From positions 1,282,656-1,346,655 of the forward strand of contig NZ_UYZY01000001.1 of NCBI RefSeq assembly GCF_900626075.1: a stretch of 64,000 nt of DNA, read 5' to 3'. Made by a program: the position numbers and the translations under genes. Every line of letters begins with the position of its first letter. The stretch's first letter is position 1. This document shows positions 55,071-62,594 of the stretch, in pieces. The DNA comes from Clostridium transplantifaecale. GTDB taxonomy: Bacteria > Bacillota > Clostridia > Lachnospirales > Lachnospiraceae. Below the pieces are notes generated by a model. It did not search any database and was not told where the DNA came from. It saw nothing but the letters and a program-made list of their open reading frames with translations.

Positions 55071-56306
55071 TTATTCCCCCTGTCTGTTCAGCTCTTCCAG
55101 AAAACTGAGAGCATTGTGTACGTGAACCTGCACTCCGATTGTGAGCGCCCGCAGATCCATATGAAAATATGGGTTATGCAGCGCCGGCGCTCCCTCCCGC
55201 TCACCAATTCCCAGCCAGAAAAACACGCCGGGCGCCTTTTCGAGATAAATACCGCAATCCTCGCTGGTCATAGCCGGCATATCCGTATAGATTACATTTT
55301 CATCTCCCAGAAGTTCTTTCAGTTTTGCGGCCGTAAATGCAGACAGCTCCGCATCATTCACACACGGCCTGTATCCCTGAATCATATCCAGATGCGCTCT
55401 GCACCTGTTTGCGGATGCGATTCCCCCGGCCAGTTCCGGAAGACGTTTTTTAATATAGTCCCGCACGGCCTGGTTAAAGGTGCGGAATCCGCCGCGAATC
55501 ACCGCTTTTTCCGCCACGGCATTCCAGGTTGACCCAGGAGTTGACACCTCTCCGATTGAAAAGACACAGGTTTCCACCGCGTTTATTTCCCTGGTCGGCA
55601 TCATGTGAATGGCGCTGATTAACTCCGCCATGGCAGGAACCGGATCGATGGCTCCCTGGGGCTGCGCCCCGTGCCCTCCCTTTCCTGTCAGGGTAATCGT
55701 AAACATATCACTGGACGCCATGGCATTTGTCTTGGAAATAGAGACTTTTCCCGTTGGAATCCCCGGCTGAACATGCATAATTGCGCAGGCGTCCACATCC
55801 TCCATCAGTCCTGCATCACAAAAAATGCTTGCCCCGCTGGCATAAGCAGATACATCGTATCCGGCCTCTGCCAGCTTTTTCTGTCTTTCTGGGGAAGACT
55901 CCTCTTCCGCCGGCTGGAAAAAGAATTTTATCCGGCCTGAAAACATGTCCTTTGACTCTGCAAGCACCCTGGCGGCCCCAAGCAGCATTGTCACATGGGC
56001 ATCGTGACCGCATGCGTGCATCCGCCCCTGCACTTTCGACGCGTATTCGCAGTCCGACAGCTCTTCTATAGGAAGAGAGTCCATATCCGCCCGCAGCATT
56101 ACCGTTATTCCCGGCTTTCCCGAATCCAGGATACCGACGACTCCCGTAAGGCCGATTTCTGTAATTACCTCAAGTCCGCAGCGTTTTAAATATTCCGCCA
56201 CAATCCCGGCCGTTCTGTATTCCGCGAAGCCCTCCTCAGGATAGCGGTGCAGGTCCGCATAGATACATTCCAGCTCCTTCTGTAATTCATCCATTTTCTT
56301 AAGCAT
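55071..56306 (-). CDS. M20 family amidohydrolase
   Basis: 411 residues. Metal ligands of the M20D family are visible: MHACGHDAHVTMLLGAA near residue 100, AEEESSP near residue 140 and HVQPGIPTGK, with TSEDCGIYLEKAPG near the end. Such enzymes remove acyl groups from amino acids (for example hippurate, N-acetyl amino acids or aminobenzoyl-glutamate). The ATG at 56306 with GGGGTG upstream is preferred; a GTG at 56315 and an ATG at 56294 are possible. It is the first gene of the three-gene unit. Confidence 0.92.
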   Translation of the reverse strand: MLKKMDELQKELECIYADLHRYPEEGFAEYRTAGIVAEYLKRCGLEVITEIGLTGVVGILDSGKPGITVMLRADMDSLPIEELSDCEYASKVQGRMHACGHDAHVTMLLGAARVLAESKDMFSGRIKFFFQPAEEESSPERQKKLAEAGYDVSAYASGASIFCDAGLMEDVDACAIMHVQPGIPTGKVSISKTNAMASSDMFTITLTGKGGHGAQPQGAIDPVPAMAELISAIHMMPTREINAVETCVFSIGEVSTPGSTWNAVAEKAVIRGGFRTFNQAVRDYIKKRLPELAGGIASANRCRAHLDMIQGYRPCVNDAELSAFTAAKLKELLGDENVIYTDMPAMTSEDCGIYLEKAPGVFFWLGIGEREGAPALHNPYFHMDLRALTIGVQVHVHNALSFLEELNRQGE

Positions 56307-56434
56307 TAATAACACCCCACTTTTTTAAGATAGCTAGATGATATCATTGCGAGCTTTCTCCCTGTCAACCCTCATTTTTACAGGCTTTTGCACGGTATCT
56401 GCCAGCATACTCTCCGCTTTTTCCACGTTTCTTT

Positions 56435-56482
56435 ACATAAAAGAGAGAAAGTGGGGTATACCCCACTTTCTCTCTTTTATGT
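56435..56482. terminator. 48-bp perfect palindrome at the end of the MerR-type gene
   Basis: The 24-base arm ending GAAAGTGGGGTA is followed directly by its exact complement. It overlaps the last codons and stop of the MerR-type gene, and its tail (TCTCTCTTTTATGT) makes a bidirectional terminator likely. The remaining bases to 56306 are AT-rich leader of the amidohydrolase gene. Confidence 0.75.
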
Positions 56483-57715
56483 CTGCCTTCTGGCAGCGCA
56501 GAAATAAATTGTAATCTGCTCCCCATCTATATGAGCAATATAGGAATGATGCTTTTTCGTCTCTGATAAATGTCCCACTTCTGTTTTCTGCAGTGTAAAT
56601 CCGTTCTTTCTGTAATCTTCCTCCAGAAAAGAAATACTGGCCGTACGCCTGCTGCCTTCCGGGTAAAGGTCCATGAGCCGTTTTCTTGAAACGGAGTTCT
56701 CTCCGTAGCTGCAGTATACCTCCAGAATCTCCGCCTCCGGCTTTAGCAAATTGCTGATATCCATGATTTGATGACGCTTATGGTACAGCGTATATTCATT
56801 CTCACTAAAAAGACCGAATTTCAAATCTACGGATTCATCTTTCAGCGGATAATGCTCCGATGCGTCTGCAATATAAAGAATATCCAGATCCTGATAAAGG
56901 ATTTCAAAATAATCCTTATACATCCTGAGCACTTCCTCATACTTATCGACAAAAATATACATGCAGTCCTTCGGCATCTGAGCCAGAAAATGATAGCTGA
57001 AGAAAAAGCCGTTGATATTCGGCTCCATCACCACTTTTCCGGAGAGACTGTGCCTGTTTACCTCATCCAGCAAAAGATCGGTACATTTCTGCATGATAAC
57101 AGCCCATTCTTCCCCTGTGTCGTGGTACAGCTCTCTTTTTAAATCCGGTTTGTCATGCTCTCCATGATAAAGATTGCCGGTCAGGATAACTCCGTCGCAG
57201 ATTTGAGCCTGATAACCGCAGGTACAGGTCAAAAGCCCATTGTCAATATATTTATATCGGATATCCGCATTCTCAATATTCAACTGCTTTCTGCAATGAG
57301 GACAGGCCAGAATCGGTATAGCGGCCAGAGGGACTCCGCTTTTTCCCTTTTTCATTGTAGTTGTTATTTTCTCAATATTTTCCGTCTCCTCATCGATCAG
57401 GCTAATACTTTCTTCCAGCTCATCTCTCTCCAAAACCAGCTTTTTTCGCTTCTCCTCAAGGAGTCCTTTGTAAGTGCTCAGGGTGGAAGGTTCTACAAAA
57501 TTGGACATCCTCCGCATCTGCAGAAAGGCTTTGATTTCTTTTATGTTAAATTGCATTTTCTTTAACTTTTGAATATAGCGTAAATCCTCAACATCACGTT
57601 CCGTATAATTTTTCTGGCTGCCCTGTGATTTAGGCATCAGCAGACCGATCCCCGTGTAATATCGTATCGTATCTTTTGAACTGTTACACAGTTTTGCAAA
57701 TTCTCCGCTTTTCAT
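56477..57715 (-). CDS. MerR regulator fused to a zinc ribbon and a methyltransferase-like domain
   Basis: 412 residues. Residues 1-70: MerR helix-turn-helix (EFAKLCNSSKDTIRYYTGIG, then YTERDVEDLRYIQKL). Residues 75-130: coiled coil. Residues 140-190: a zinc ribbon (CPHCRKQL ... LLTCTCGYQAQICDGVIL) similar to that of RlmA/Trm112-type proteins. Residues 220-405: a fold like class I methyltransferases (VVMEPNINGFFF, MYIFVDKYEEVLRMY, DILYIADASEHYPLKDESVD), in which the usual GxGxG is absent. The start at 57715 follows GGGGAGGTG. It may sense a ligand such as S-adenosylmethionine or an antibiotic. No enzyme activity can be claimed. Confidence 0.8.
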   Translation of the reverse strand: MKSGEFAKLCNSSKDTIRYYTGIGLLMPKSQGSQKNYTERDVEDLRYIQKLKKMQFNIKEIKAFLQMRRMSNFVEPSTLSTYKGLLEEKRKKLVLERDELEESISLIDEETENIEKITTTMKKGKSGVPLAAIPILACPHCRKQLNIENADIRYKYIDNGLLTCTCGYQAQICDGVILTGNLYHGEHDKPDLKRELYHDTGEEWAVIMQKCTDLLLDEVNRHSLSGKVVMEPNINGFFFSYHFLAQMPKDCMYIFVDKYEEVLRMYKDYFEILYQDLDILYIADASEHYPLKDESVDLKFGLFSENEYTLYHKRHQIMDISNLLKPEAEILEVYCSYGENSVSRKRLMDLYPEGSRRTASISFLEEDYRKNGFTLQKTEVGHLSETKKHHSYIAHIDGEQITIYFCAARRQT

Positions 57716-57865
57716 CTTGCACCTCCCCGCTATAAGTGACATTATATCATCTTTTTCTTACATATTGAAGAAAAACACGTTACATATCCAGCGATTTCCA
57801 TGCCGTAATTCTCCGCTTTTATGCCGTTTTATCAAGCCCTTTACGGCCTCAAAACGCTGTTTATC

Positions 57866-57893
57866 TTGACTTTTAATAATTTTGTAATATAAT
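57866..57893 (+). promoter_or_regulatory. Promoter of the first 3D-domain gene
   Basis: TTGACT (57866-57871) and TATAAT (57888-57893) with 16 bp spacing. Confidence 0.75.
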
Positions 57894-57949
57894 AATAATA
57901 CATCATAATATTTGTAAAATAAAATACAAACCGGATTGCGAGGAAAATC

Positions 57950-58738
57950 ATGATAACAAGATTACGCCATGGATTTGCCGTAGCAGCGTTGTCCATCGTC
58001 TGTATGCTTATGGGTGTATTTACATCTTTCGCCGCCAATTCAAACGGCGAGCTGGATCCGATTAACGGTTCCGTCATAAGCGGATGGGCAGTTGATACCG
58101 ATAATCCTGACAAAAGTGCATCAGTGGTTCTCTATGTCTACACAGACGGAACGACCGAGGCGAAGGAACTTGCCAAAGTGACAGCAGACCAATACCGTAG
58201 TGATTTAAAAGATAGCCTGGGGAACGGCAATCACGCATTTTCTTACACTGTGAATTGGGACAGCCTGGAGGGATCATCCTTTATTATAGAAGGATACGTT
58301 GAGACCGCTTCGGGAAAGAACAGAATTTACGGTTCTCCCCAGTACAGTAAGAAAGAAACGGCAAAGGCCGATGTGAAGTCAACATCTAACGGCCCGGCAG
58401 GGGATAAGAGTACTCCGGCTCCGGCTTCATCTGCAAAAGGAACGAAGGGAGCTTACCTCGGTAAATTCCAGACGACTGCCTACTGCAACTGTTCCCAGTG
58501 CTGCTCGGGAGGCCACAAGCTGACCTATTCGGGAACTGTCCCGACGGCAAACCATACTGTCTCAGCAGACATCAACCGTTATCCTATTGGCACAAAGCTG
58601 ATGATTGGAGATAACGTCTACACGGTGGAGGACATTGGAACCAACGTAGTTGACAACAAGCTTGACATCTACTTTGACACTCACCAGCAGGCTCTGGATT
58701 ACGGACTGAAAACCGTTGACGTGTATGCTGTAGAATAA
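57950..58738 (+). CDS. Secreted 3D (Asp-Asp-Asp) domain protein, paralogue 1
   Basis: 262 residues. Signal peptide with cleavage near TSFAANS (residue 30). Residues 35-135 form a domain starting with PINGSVISGWAVDTDNPD, shared with the second paralogue. A low-complexity linker follows and then a C-terminal 3D domain (FQTTAYCNCSQCCSG ... HTVSADINRYPIGTKLMIGD, VEDIGTNVVDNKLDIYFDTH) with its three conserved aspartates. 3D domains occur in lytic transglycosylase-like enzymes such as the MltA/Rpf-related group and in germination or cell-wall proteins. A cell-wall hydrolase is likely. GAGGAAAATC precedes the start. Confidence 0.9.
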   Translation: MITRLRHGFAVAALSIVCMLMGVFTSFAANSNGELDPINGSVISGWAVDTDNPDKSASVVLYVYTDGTTEAKELAKVTADQYRSDLKDSLGNGNHAFSYTVNWDSLEGSSFIIEGYVETASGKNRIYGSPQYSKKETAKADVKSTSNGPAGDKSTPAPASSAKGTKGAYLGKFQTTAYCNCSQCCSGGHKLTYSGTVPTANHTVSADINRYPIGTKLMIGDNVYTVEDIGTNVVDNKLDIYFDTHQQALDYGLKTVDVYAVE

Positions 58739-58796
58739 GAGTCTTTCATACAACTGAATAAGCACCGTAATACATAACTGATTTTTATCTGGTATA

Positions 58797-58842
58797 AGAA
58801 GAAGCGCCGTGACAATGTGATTTGCCGCGGCGCTTCTTTTTT
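58797..58842 (+). terminator. Terminator of the first 3D-domain gene
   Basis: GAAGCGCCG pairs with CGGCGCTTC, followed by TTTTTTT. Confidence 0.88.
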
Positions 58843-58876
58843 TATAATATGCGCAGGCGGACGCACGGCTGCTCTC

Positions 58877-58905
58877 TTGACAACCTTCTTTAAAAAGCGT
58901 AAAAT
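58877..58905 (+). promoter_or_regulatory. Promoter of the TetR/isochorismatase pair
   Basis: TTGACA (58877-58882) and TAAAAT (58900-58905) with 17 bp spacing. A palindrome, TTGTTA-ca-TAACAA, follows at 58911-58924 and is a candidate operator for the TetR protein. Confidence 0.7.
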
Positions 58906-58947
58906 AACATTTGTTACATAACAATCATTATTTAAAGGAGCCATTTT

Positions 58948-59487
58948 ATGCCGCCTAAAGTAAAAGCAGATCGTGATTCTATTTTAAACGCCGCATTTAA
59001 AGTTGCAAAGGACAAAGGCCTTTCAGCCATCACTGCCCAAAGCGTGTCATCCGAATTAGGTACATCCGTTGCCCCGTTGTTTCGGGAATTCCGGACCGTT
59101 GAGGAACTGCGTACGGCGGCAGCAGAAAAAATCACGCTCTTCCATTCCCAATACCTGAAAGAATATCCCCCTGAGGAATCGGTGTTTTTAACGTATGGTC
59201 TCGCTTATATCCACTTTGCCCGAGAATATCCGCGCCTGTTTGAAACAATAATGCAGCCCCGCCATTCCGGCCTGAAAGAACAGAAATCCGTTCTGCCCGC
59301 TTTTGTAGTGAATTGTTTAGCCGATGAGGGCGCTCTTGGTTTTGAAGACGCAAAGGAGCTGCTGTTTCATATTTGGATTTACACTCACGGCCTTGCCTGC
59401 TTCGCTTATAACGGCAGCCTTACACTTACAAAAGAGGAAGAAAAAGAACTGCTTATCACCACATTTAAGGCATTTCTGAAACATTAA
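58948..59487 (+). CDS. TetR-family transcriptional regulator
   Basis: 179 residues. The N-terminal helix-turn-helix is visible: ILNAAFKVAKDKGLSAITAQ, SVSSELGTSVAPLFREFRTV. The remainder is a helical ligand-binding domain with HFAREYPRLFETIM and a hydrophobic core. AAAGGAG precedes the ATG. The next gene begins 25 bp after its stop codon, so it probably controls itself and the isochorismatase-type enzyme through the palindrome at 58911-58924. The ligand is unknown. Confidence 0.9.
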   Translation: MPPKVKADRDSILNAAFKVAKDKGLSAITAQSVSSELGTSVAPLFREFRTVEELRTAAAEKITLFHSQYLKEYPPEESVFLTYGLAYIHFAREYPRLFETIMQPRHSGLKEQKSVLPAFVVNCLADEGALGFEDAKELLFHIWIYTHGLACFAYNGSLTLTKEEEKELLITTFKAFLKH

Positions 59488-59511
59488 AAAAGGATAGCGA
59501 AAGGAGCCTCC

Positions 59512-60192
59512 ATGAAAAAAAACACATACACTCTAATCCAGGTATGCGCCATCGGGCTGTTTGCAGCAGTGTGCATTCTGACTCCCCCAGTGATTTCCTA
59601 CCCGCTTTTGATACTTTTACTTGTCAGGGTGATGATCTTTCTGCGGCCTGCAAAAGGTGCAGGCATACAGAGTTTTCAAAATTCCGGACAGGCCTTAATT
59701 GTGATTGACATGCAGGAAGCCATGTGCGGCCGGAATGGGATTTATCCTGAAAAAGAGAAATTTGTGGAAAAAGTCAATCAAATTATTCAGGACGCCCGGC
59801 GGCAAAATCAGAAAATCGTGTACATCTGCCAGGAATTTCACCGTCTCGATTTTGCTTTCTGTTTTCTCGCATTCGGCGGACGCCTCCTGCAGGGCACAAT
59901 AGGCGCTTCTCTCTGTCCGGATTTAAAGATTGCAGGTGATGCAGTTTTTGTGAAGCATGAACAGGATGCCTTTACCTCCCGCAGATTTTGCGGATACCTA
60001 AACGACAACCGGATCAATGCTGTCACCGTTGTCGGGCTGGATGCTTCGGCCTGTGTTTATAAAACGTCGCTGGGGGCGGTCAGCCGCGGCTTCTGTGTTA
60101 CTGTGATTCAGGAAGGCATTATCGGAAAAAATACCGCCGTTAAGAAAAGAGCATTACAAAAGCTGTCAAAAGCAGGAGTTTCTATTCGCTGA
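59512..60192 (+). CDS. Isochorismatase-family cysteine hydrolase with N-terminal membrane segment
   Basis: 226 residues. Residues 8-45 form one or two membrane helices (CAIGLFAAVCILTPPVISYPLLILLLVRV), which is unusual for the family. The catalytic domain has the Asp of LIVIDMQEAM near residue 66, a lysine in AVFVKHEQDAFTS near residue 148 and the nucleophile cysteine in VVGLDASACVYKTSL near residue 182. Such enzymes hydrolyse isochorismate, nicotinamide or related amides. The membrane anchor suggests work at the cytoplasmic face. It is co-transcribed with the TetR gene, so it may act on the effector or on a toxic compound; this is inference. Confidence 0.85.
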   Translation: MKKNTYTLIQVCAIGLFAAVCILTPPVISYPLLILLLVRVMIFLRPAKGAGIQSFQNSGQALIVIDMQEAMCGRNGIYPEKEKFVEKVNQIIQDARRQNQKIVYICQEFHRLDFAFCFLAFGGRLLQGTIGASLCPDLKIAGDAVFVKHEQDAFTSRRFCGYLNDNRINAVTVVGLDASACVYKTSLGAVSRGFCVTVIQEGIIGKNTAVKKRALQKLSKAGVSIR

Positions 60193-60244
60193 TTTGTAAA
60201 AATCCGCTGTTCTCCAGGTACTTCTTCGTTCCGGCTTCTTCCTA

Positions 60245-60303
60245 TTGTCGATAAAAAAAGCGTTCGTGCGGCACAATGCCGCGGGACGCTTTTTTATCGA
60301 CAA
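60245..60303 (+). terminator. Terminator of the TetR/isochorismatase pair
   Basis: TTGTCGATAAAAAAAGCGT pairs with ACGCTTTTTTATCGACAA, with an inner TGCGGC/GCCGC stem. Strong and bidirectional. Confidence 0.85.
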
Positions 60304-60396
60304 TATGGGTTTTGAAAACAAGCTTTTATTTATATTCCGACAGACTGGTTCCTGCCGAAAAAGCGGTCCGGGGATTCGGACGGATTTTCACGCAGC

Positions 60397-60424
60397 TTGA
60401 CAAATTCTGGAAAATGTGTATAAT
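60397..60424 (+). promoter_or_regulatory. Promoter of the second 3D-domain gene
   Basis: TTGACA (60397-60402) and TATAAT (60419-60424), 16 bp spacing: both boxes match consensus. Confidence 0.88.
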
Positions 60425-60430
60425 ACAATA

Positions 60431-60498
60431 CTGTTACCTAATTATTACATTTTTGTTAAATCTTGTTACGATTTTTAATTTTTGTAATCGGGTAACAG
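60431..60498 (+). promoter_or_regulatory. Inverted repeat in the leader of the second 3D-domain gene
   Basis: CTGTTACC (60431-60438) and GGTAACAG (60491-60498) are perfect complements; inner ATTAC (60444-60448) and GTAAT (60484-60488) also pair. The right arm touches AAAGGAG (60499-60505), so folding could hide the ribosome binding site, or the repeat could be an operator. The 325-base gap holds only this, the promoter and the preceding terminator. Confidence 0.55.
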
Positions 60499-60517
60499 AA
60501 AGGAGCGTTTGTCTTTT

Positions 60518-61234
60518 ATGAAAAAAACGTTTATTCTCAAATCAATTATACTGATGATAAGTCTCACTATCCTTTATACAACCCCTGCCTTTGCCTCCTC
60601 AGGCACCATTGTCGGAAGCGTTGATGTTTTCAACGGAACACAGATAGCCGGCTGGGCTTACGAAGCCGCCTCACCGCTCTCCTCACCGGATATCGTGTTA
60701 AAGGTCACAAATGCCCTGACGGGCGAGACGGTGAGTGAGATACCGGCAAAACCGGACTCTACCAGAAATGATCTCGTTTCACGTGTCGGTGAGGACAGCA
60801 CCCCTGCTTTTACCGCCTCTGTCGATATGAGTGGACTGGCTGACGGAACCTACTCCGCAGCCGCCTATAAGGATGGCCAGAAATTCACCGACTCCGTCTA
60901 TTATACAAAAGGACAAGGCGCCACAACGGCCGACGGAAAATCTGCACACCTTCTGGGTTCGTTCCGCCTGACGGCTTACTGCCCCTGCCGTATCTGTTCC
61001 GAGGGCTGGGGACGCCACACCAGTTCCGGGGCAATTGCCGTATCCAACCACACGGTGGCCGTGGATCCGAGAGTCGTGCCGATTGGCAGCAAGCTTTTAA
61101 TCAACGGAACCGTCTACACCGCAGAGGATGTGGGCGGCGGCGTCAAGGGAAAACATGTGGATATTTTCTTTGACTCCCACGCACAGACCAAGCAGTTCGG
61201 TTCTCAGATGGCGGAAGTTTACATCCTAAATTAA
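60518..61234 (+). CDS. Secreted 3D (Asp-Asp-Asp) domain protein, paralogue 2
   Basis: 238 residues. Signal peptide ending near PAFASSG (residue 27). The N-terminal domain GSVDVFNGTQIAGWAYEAA resembles the GSVISGWAVDT domain of paralogue 1. The C-terminal 3D domain is FRLTAYCPCRICSEGWGRHT, HTVAVDPRVVPIGSKLLING, AEDVGGGVKGKHVDIFFDSH. The ATG at 60518 has AAAGGAG 12 nt upstream; a TTG at 60509 is too close to it. Same role as paralogue 1 is likely, with separate promoter and leader structure. Confidence 0.9.
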   Translation: MKKTFILKSIILMISLTILYTTPAFASSGTIVGSVDVFNGTQIAGWAYEAASPLSSPDIVLKVTNALTGETVSEIPAKPDSTRNDLVSRVGEDSTPAFTASVDMSGLADGTYSAAAYKDGQKFTDSVYYTKGQGATTADGKSAHLLGSFRLTAYCPCRICSEGWGRHTSSGAIAVSNHTVAVDPRVVPIGSKLLINGTVYTAEDVGGGVKGKHVDIFFDSHAQTKQFGSQMAEVYILN

Positions 61235-61317
61235 TCTGATTGAATTAATTTCAGAGGATTGATTTTCAGAATTAACTTTCAAAATTAGCCTTACAGAATT
61301 CATCTTCATGAATGAAT

Positions 61318-61377
61318 AAAGGAGACCTTCGAAATTCCGATGCAACGATACACCGGGGACTTCGGATGTCTCCTTTT
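61318..61377 (+). terminator. Terminator of the second 3D-domain gene
   Basis: AAAGGAGAC pairs with GTCTCCTTT, with an inner stem between TTCGAA and TTCGGA, followed by TTTCTTTT. Confidence 0.7.
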
Positions 61378-61465
61378 CTTTTACTGTCTGTGCTGATTTC
61401 CTCCACGTTTTTCGCCATGGCCGCTGTCCGCTGCTGTCGTCTGTCATTCTGTCCGGCTCAATTTC

Positions 61466-62263
61466 TTATTCTACGTACCATATCACCTGTGCACCGTTAT
61501 CGAGTGTGTGCCAGCATGCCCCCTCCAGAGGCCCTCCGGCCGTATTGTCGAGGAAATACCAGTCTCCCGGGTCATTCGGCCCGATTACGCTGCTTCCGTT
61601 CCATCTCTGCCAGTTAATCAGCATATACCCGTCTTTTCCGAACAGATACCAGTGATGGTTGATCAGCAGCCATTTATTGACGGCGTAGGTTCCATCTTGC
61701 TCCACGTAGCGGTACTGACCGGCCGTATTTTTTTCCCATCCGGGGGTGAGTTCATTGTCTGTGAGCGCTGCCTTAAAATCGTCCCATGTGTGGTCCGTAT
61801 GGTTATAGACAAAGGGGTTGGGGCATATTTTTCCTGTGACGTCATAGTGGCGCACCACCCGGTCGGGCGTGATATTATATTTCTTCATCAGTTGTCTTGT
61901 CAGGGTAATGGCCGACCGCACGGTGGCATCCTCGAAATACCAGTCACGGCTGGTGGCGGCCTGGCTGCCTTTGGTTCTTACGCACAGCTCAATCCCCAGG
62001 CTGTTGGAGTTTCGGCACAGCGGATGTTTGTAGGCGTTGGCTCCACAGTGCCAGGCAATATTACGTTCCTCCACCGACTGCCATATTTCACCCGAAAAGC
62101 CCACGAAATAATGGGCGCTGGCGCCGATATATTTACTTGCATAGTATTCGCAGTTGGCCTTTGCTCCACCCGTAGCCCCCACGTAATGAATCACAATGTA
62201 TTTGATCCGGCTCTCTGTGCCGTTGCTGTAGTTATAAGGGGTGAGCAGACGGTTTATCTCCAT
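61466..62263 (-). CDS. N-acetylmuramoyl-L-alanine amidase with C-terminal wall-binding repeats
   Basis: 265 residues. The amidase_2 fold of the T7-lysozyme/PGRP type covers residues 5-165: IKYIVIHYVGATGG with the zinc histidine, YFVGFSGEIWQSV, IAWHCGANAY, SLGIELCV, and DRVVRHYDVTGKICPNPF with the second and third metal ligands. It cuts the bond between muramic acid and L-alanine. The last 100 residues are choline/glucan-binding-type repeats (YRYVEQDGTYAVNKWLLINH, WYLFGKDGYMLINWQRW). No signal peptide is seen, which fits an endolysin or a protein released by lysis. The start at 62263 follows AGGAGGGGG and lies just after a small ORF. Confidence 0.93.
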   Translation of the reverse strand: MEINRLLTPYNYSNGTESRIKYIVIHYVGATGGAKANCEYYASKYIGASAHYFVGFSGEIWQSVEERNIAWHCGANAYKHPLCRNSNSLGIELCVRTKGSQAATSRDWYFEDATVRSAITLTRQLMKKYNITPDRVVRHYDVTGKICPNPFVYNHTDHTWDDFKAALTDNELTPGWEKNTAGQYRYVEQDGTYAVNKWLLINHHWYLFGKDGYMLINWQRWNGSSVIGPNDPGDWYFLDNTAGGPLEGACWHTLDNGAQVIWYVE

Positions 62264-62264
62264 A

Positions 62265-62423
62265 TCAGACCCCCTCCTTTCTGCCGGAAAAGCCCATTTC
62301 ATCCGCATCAAAGCTCTCCCTGAATTTCCTGAGCTCCATAGACGTCATTTCTTTGATTCTGTCTTCCAGTTTTTCTATCTCCGTCTTTGTCAGTTCTCTC
62401 GTATTGACACTCTTTACAATCAT
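62265..62423 (-). CDS. Small protein of about 52 residues before the amidase
   Basis: Reads MIVKSVNTRELTKTEIEKLE and continues with DRIKEMTSMELRKFRESFDADEMGF. It is mostly helical and charged, with no membrane segment. Its stop codon is one base from the amidase start codon and the amidase binding site lies inside it, so translation is coupled. The ATG at 62423 has AAAAGGG about 11 nt upstream; a frame from 62477 lacks a site. I do not recognise it. Small cytoplasmic partners occur beside phage-type lysins, but this is inference. Confidence 0.6.
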   Translation of the reverse strand: MIVKSVNTRELTKTEIEKLEDRIKEMTSMELRKFRESFDADEMGFSGRKEGV

Positions 62424-62594
62424 AAAATTAAAGCCCTTTTCTTTTAGTTTATGACATTCCGGGACAGACTGTGACATTTTTGGGCAGAATAGAGATTATA
62501 GAAATTTAACAAAAATACTATAAAATTTTAACCCTTGAATTTCCATCTTCTGATATACTACTGTTTCGTGCTAAAAAATAAGGGCGGTGTCTTT

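Noticed and set aside
61466..62263. Prophage lysis module
   Set aside because: No holin, capsid, terminase or integrase gene is nearby; only the amidase itself looks phage-like.
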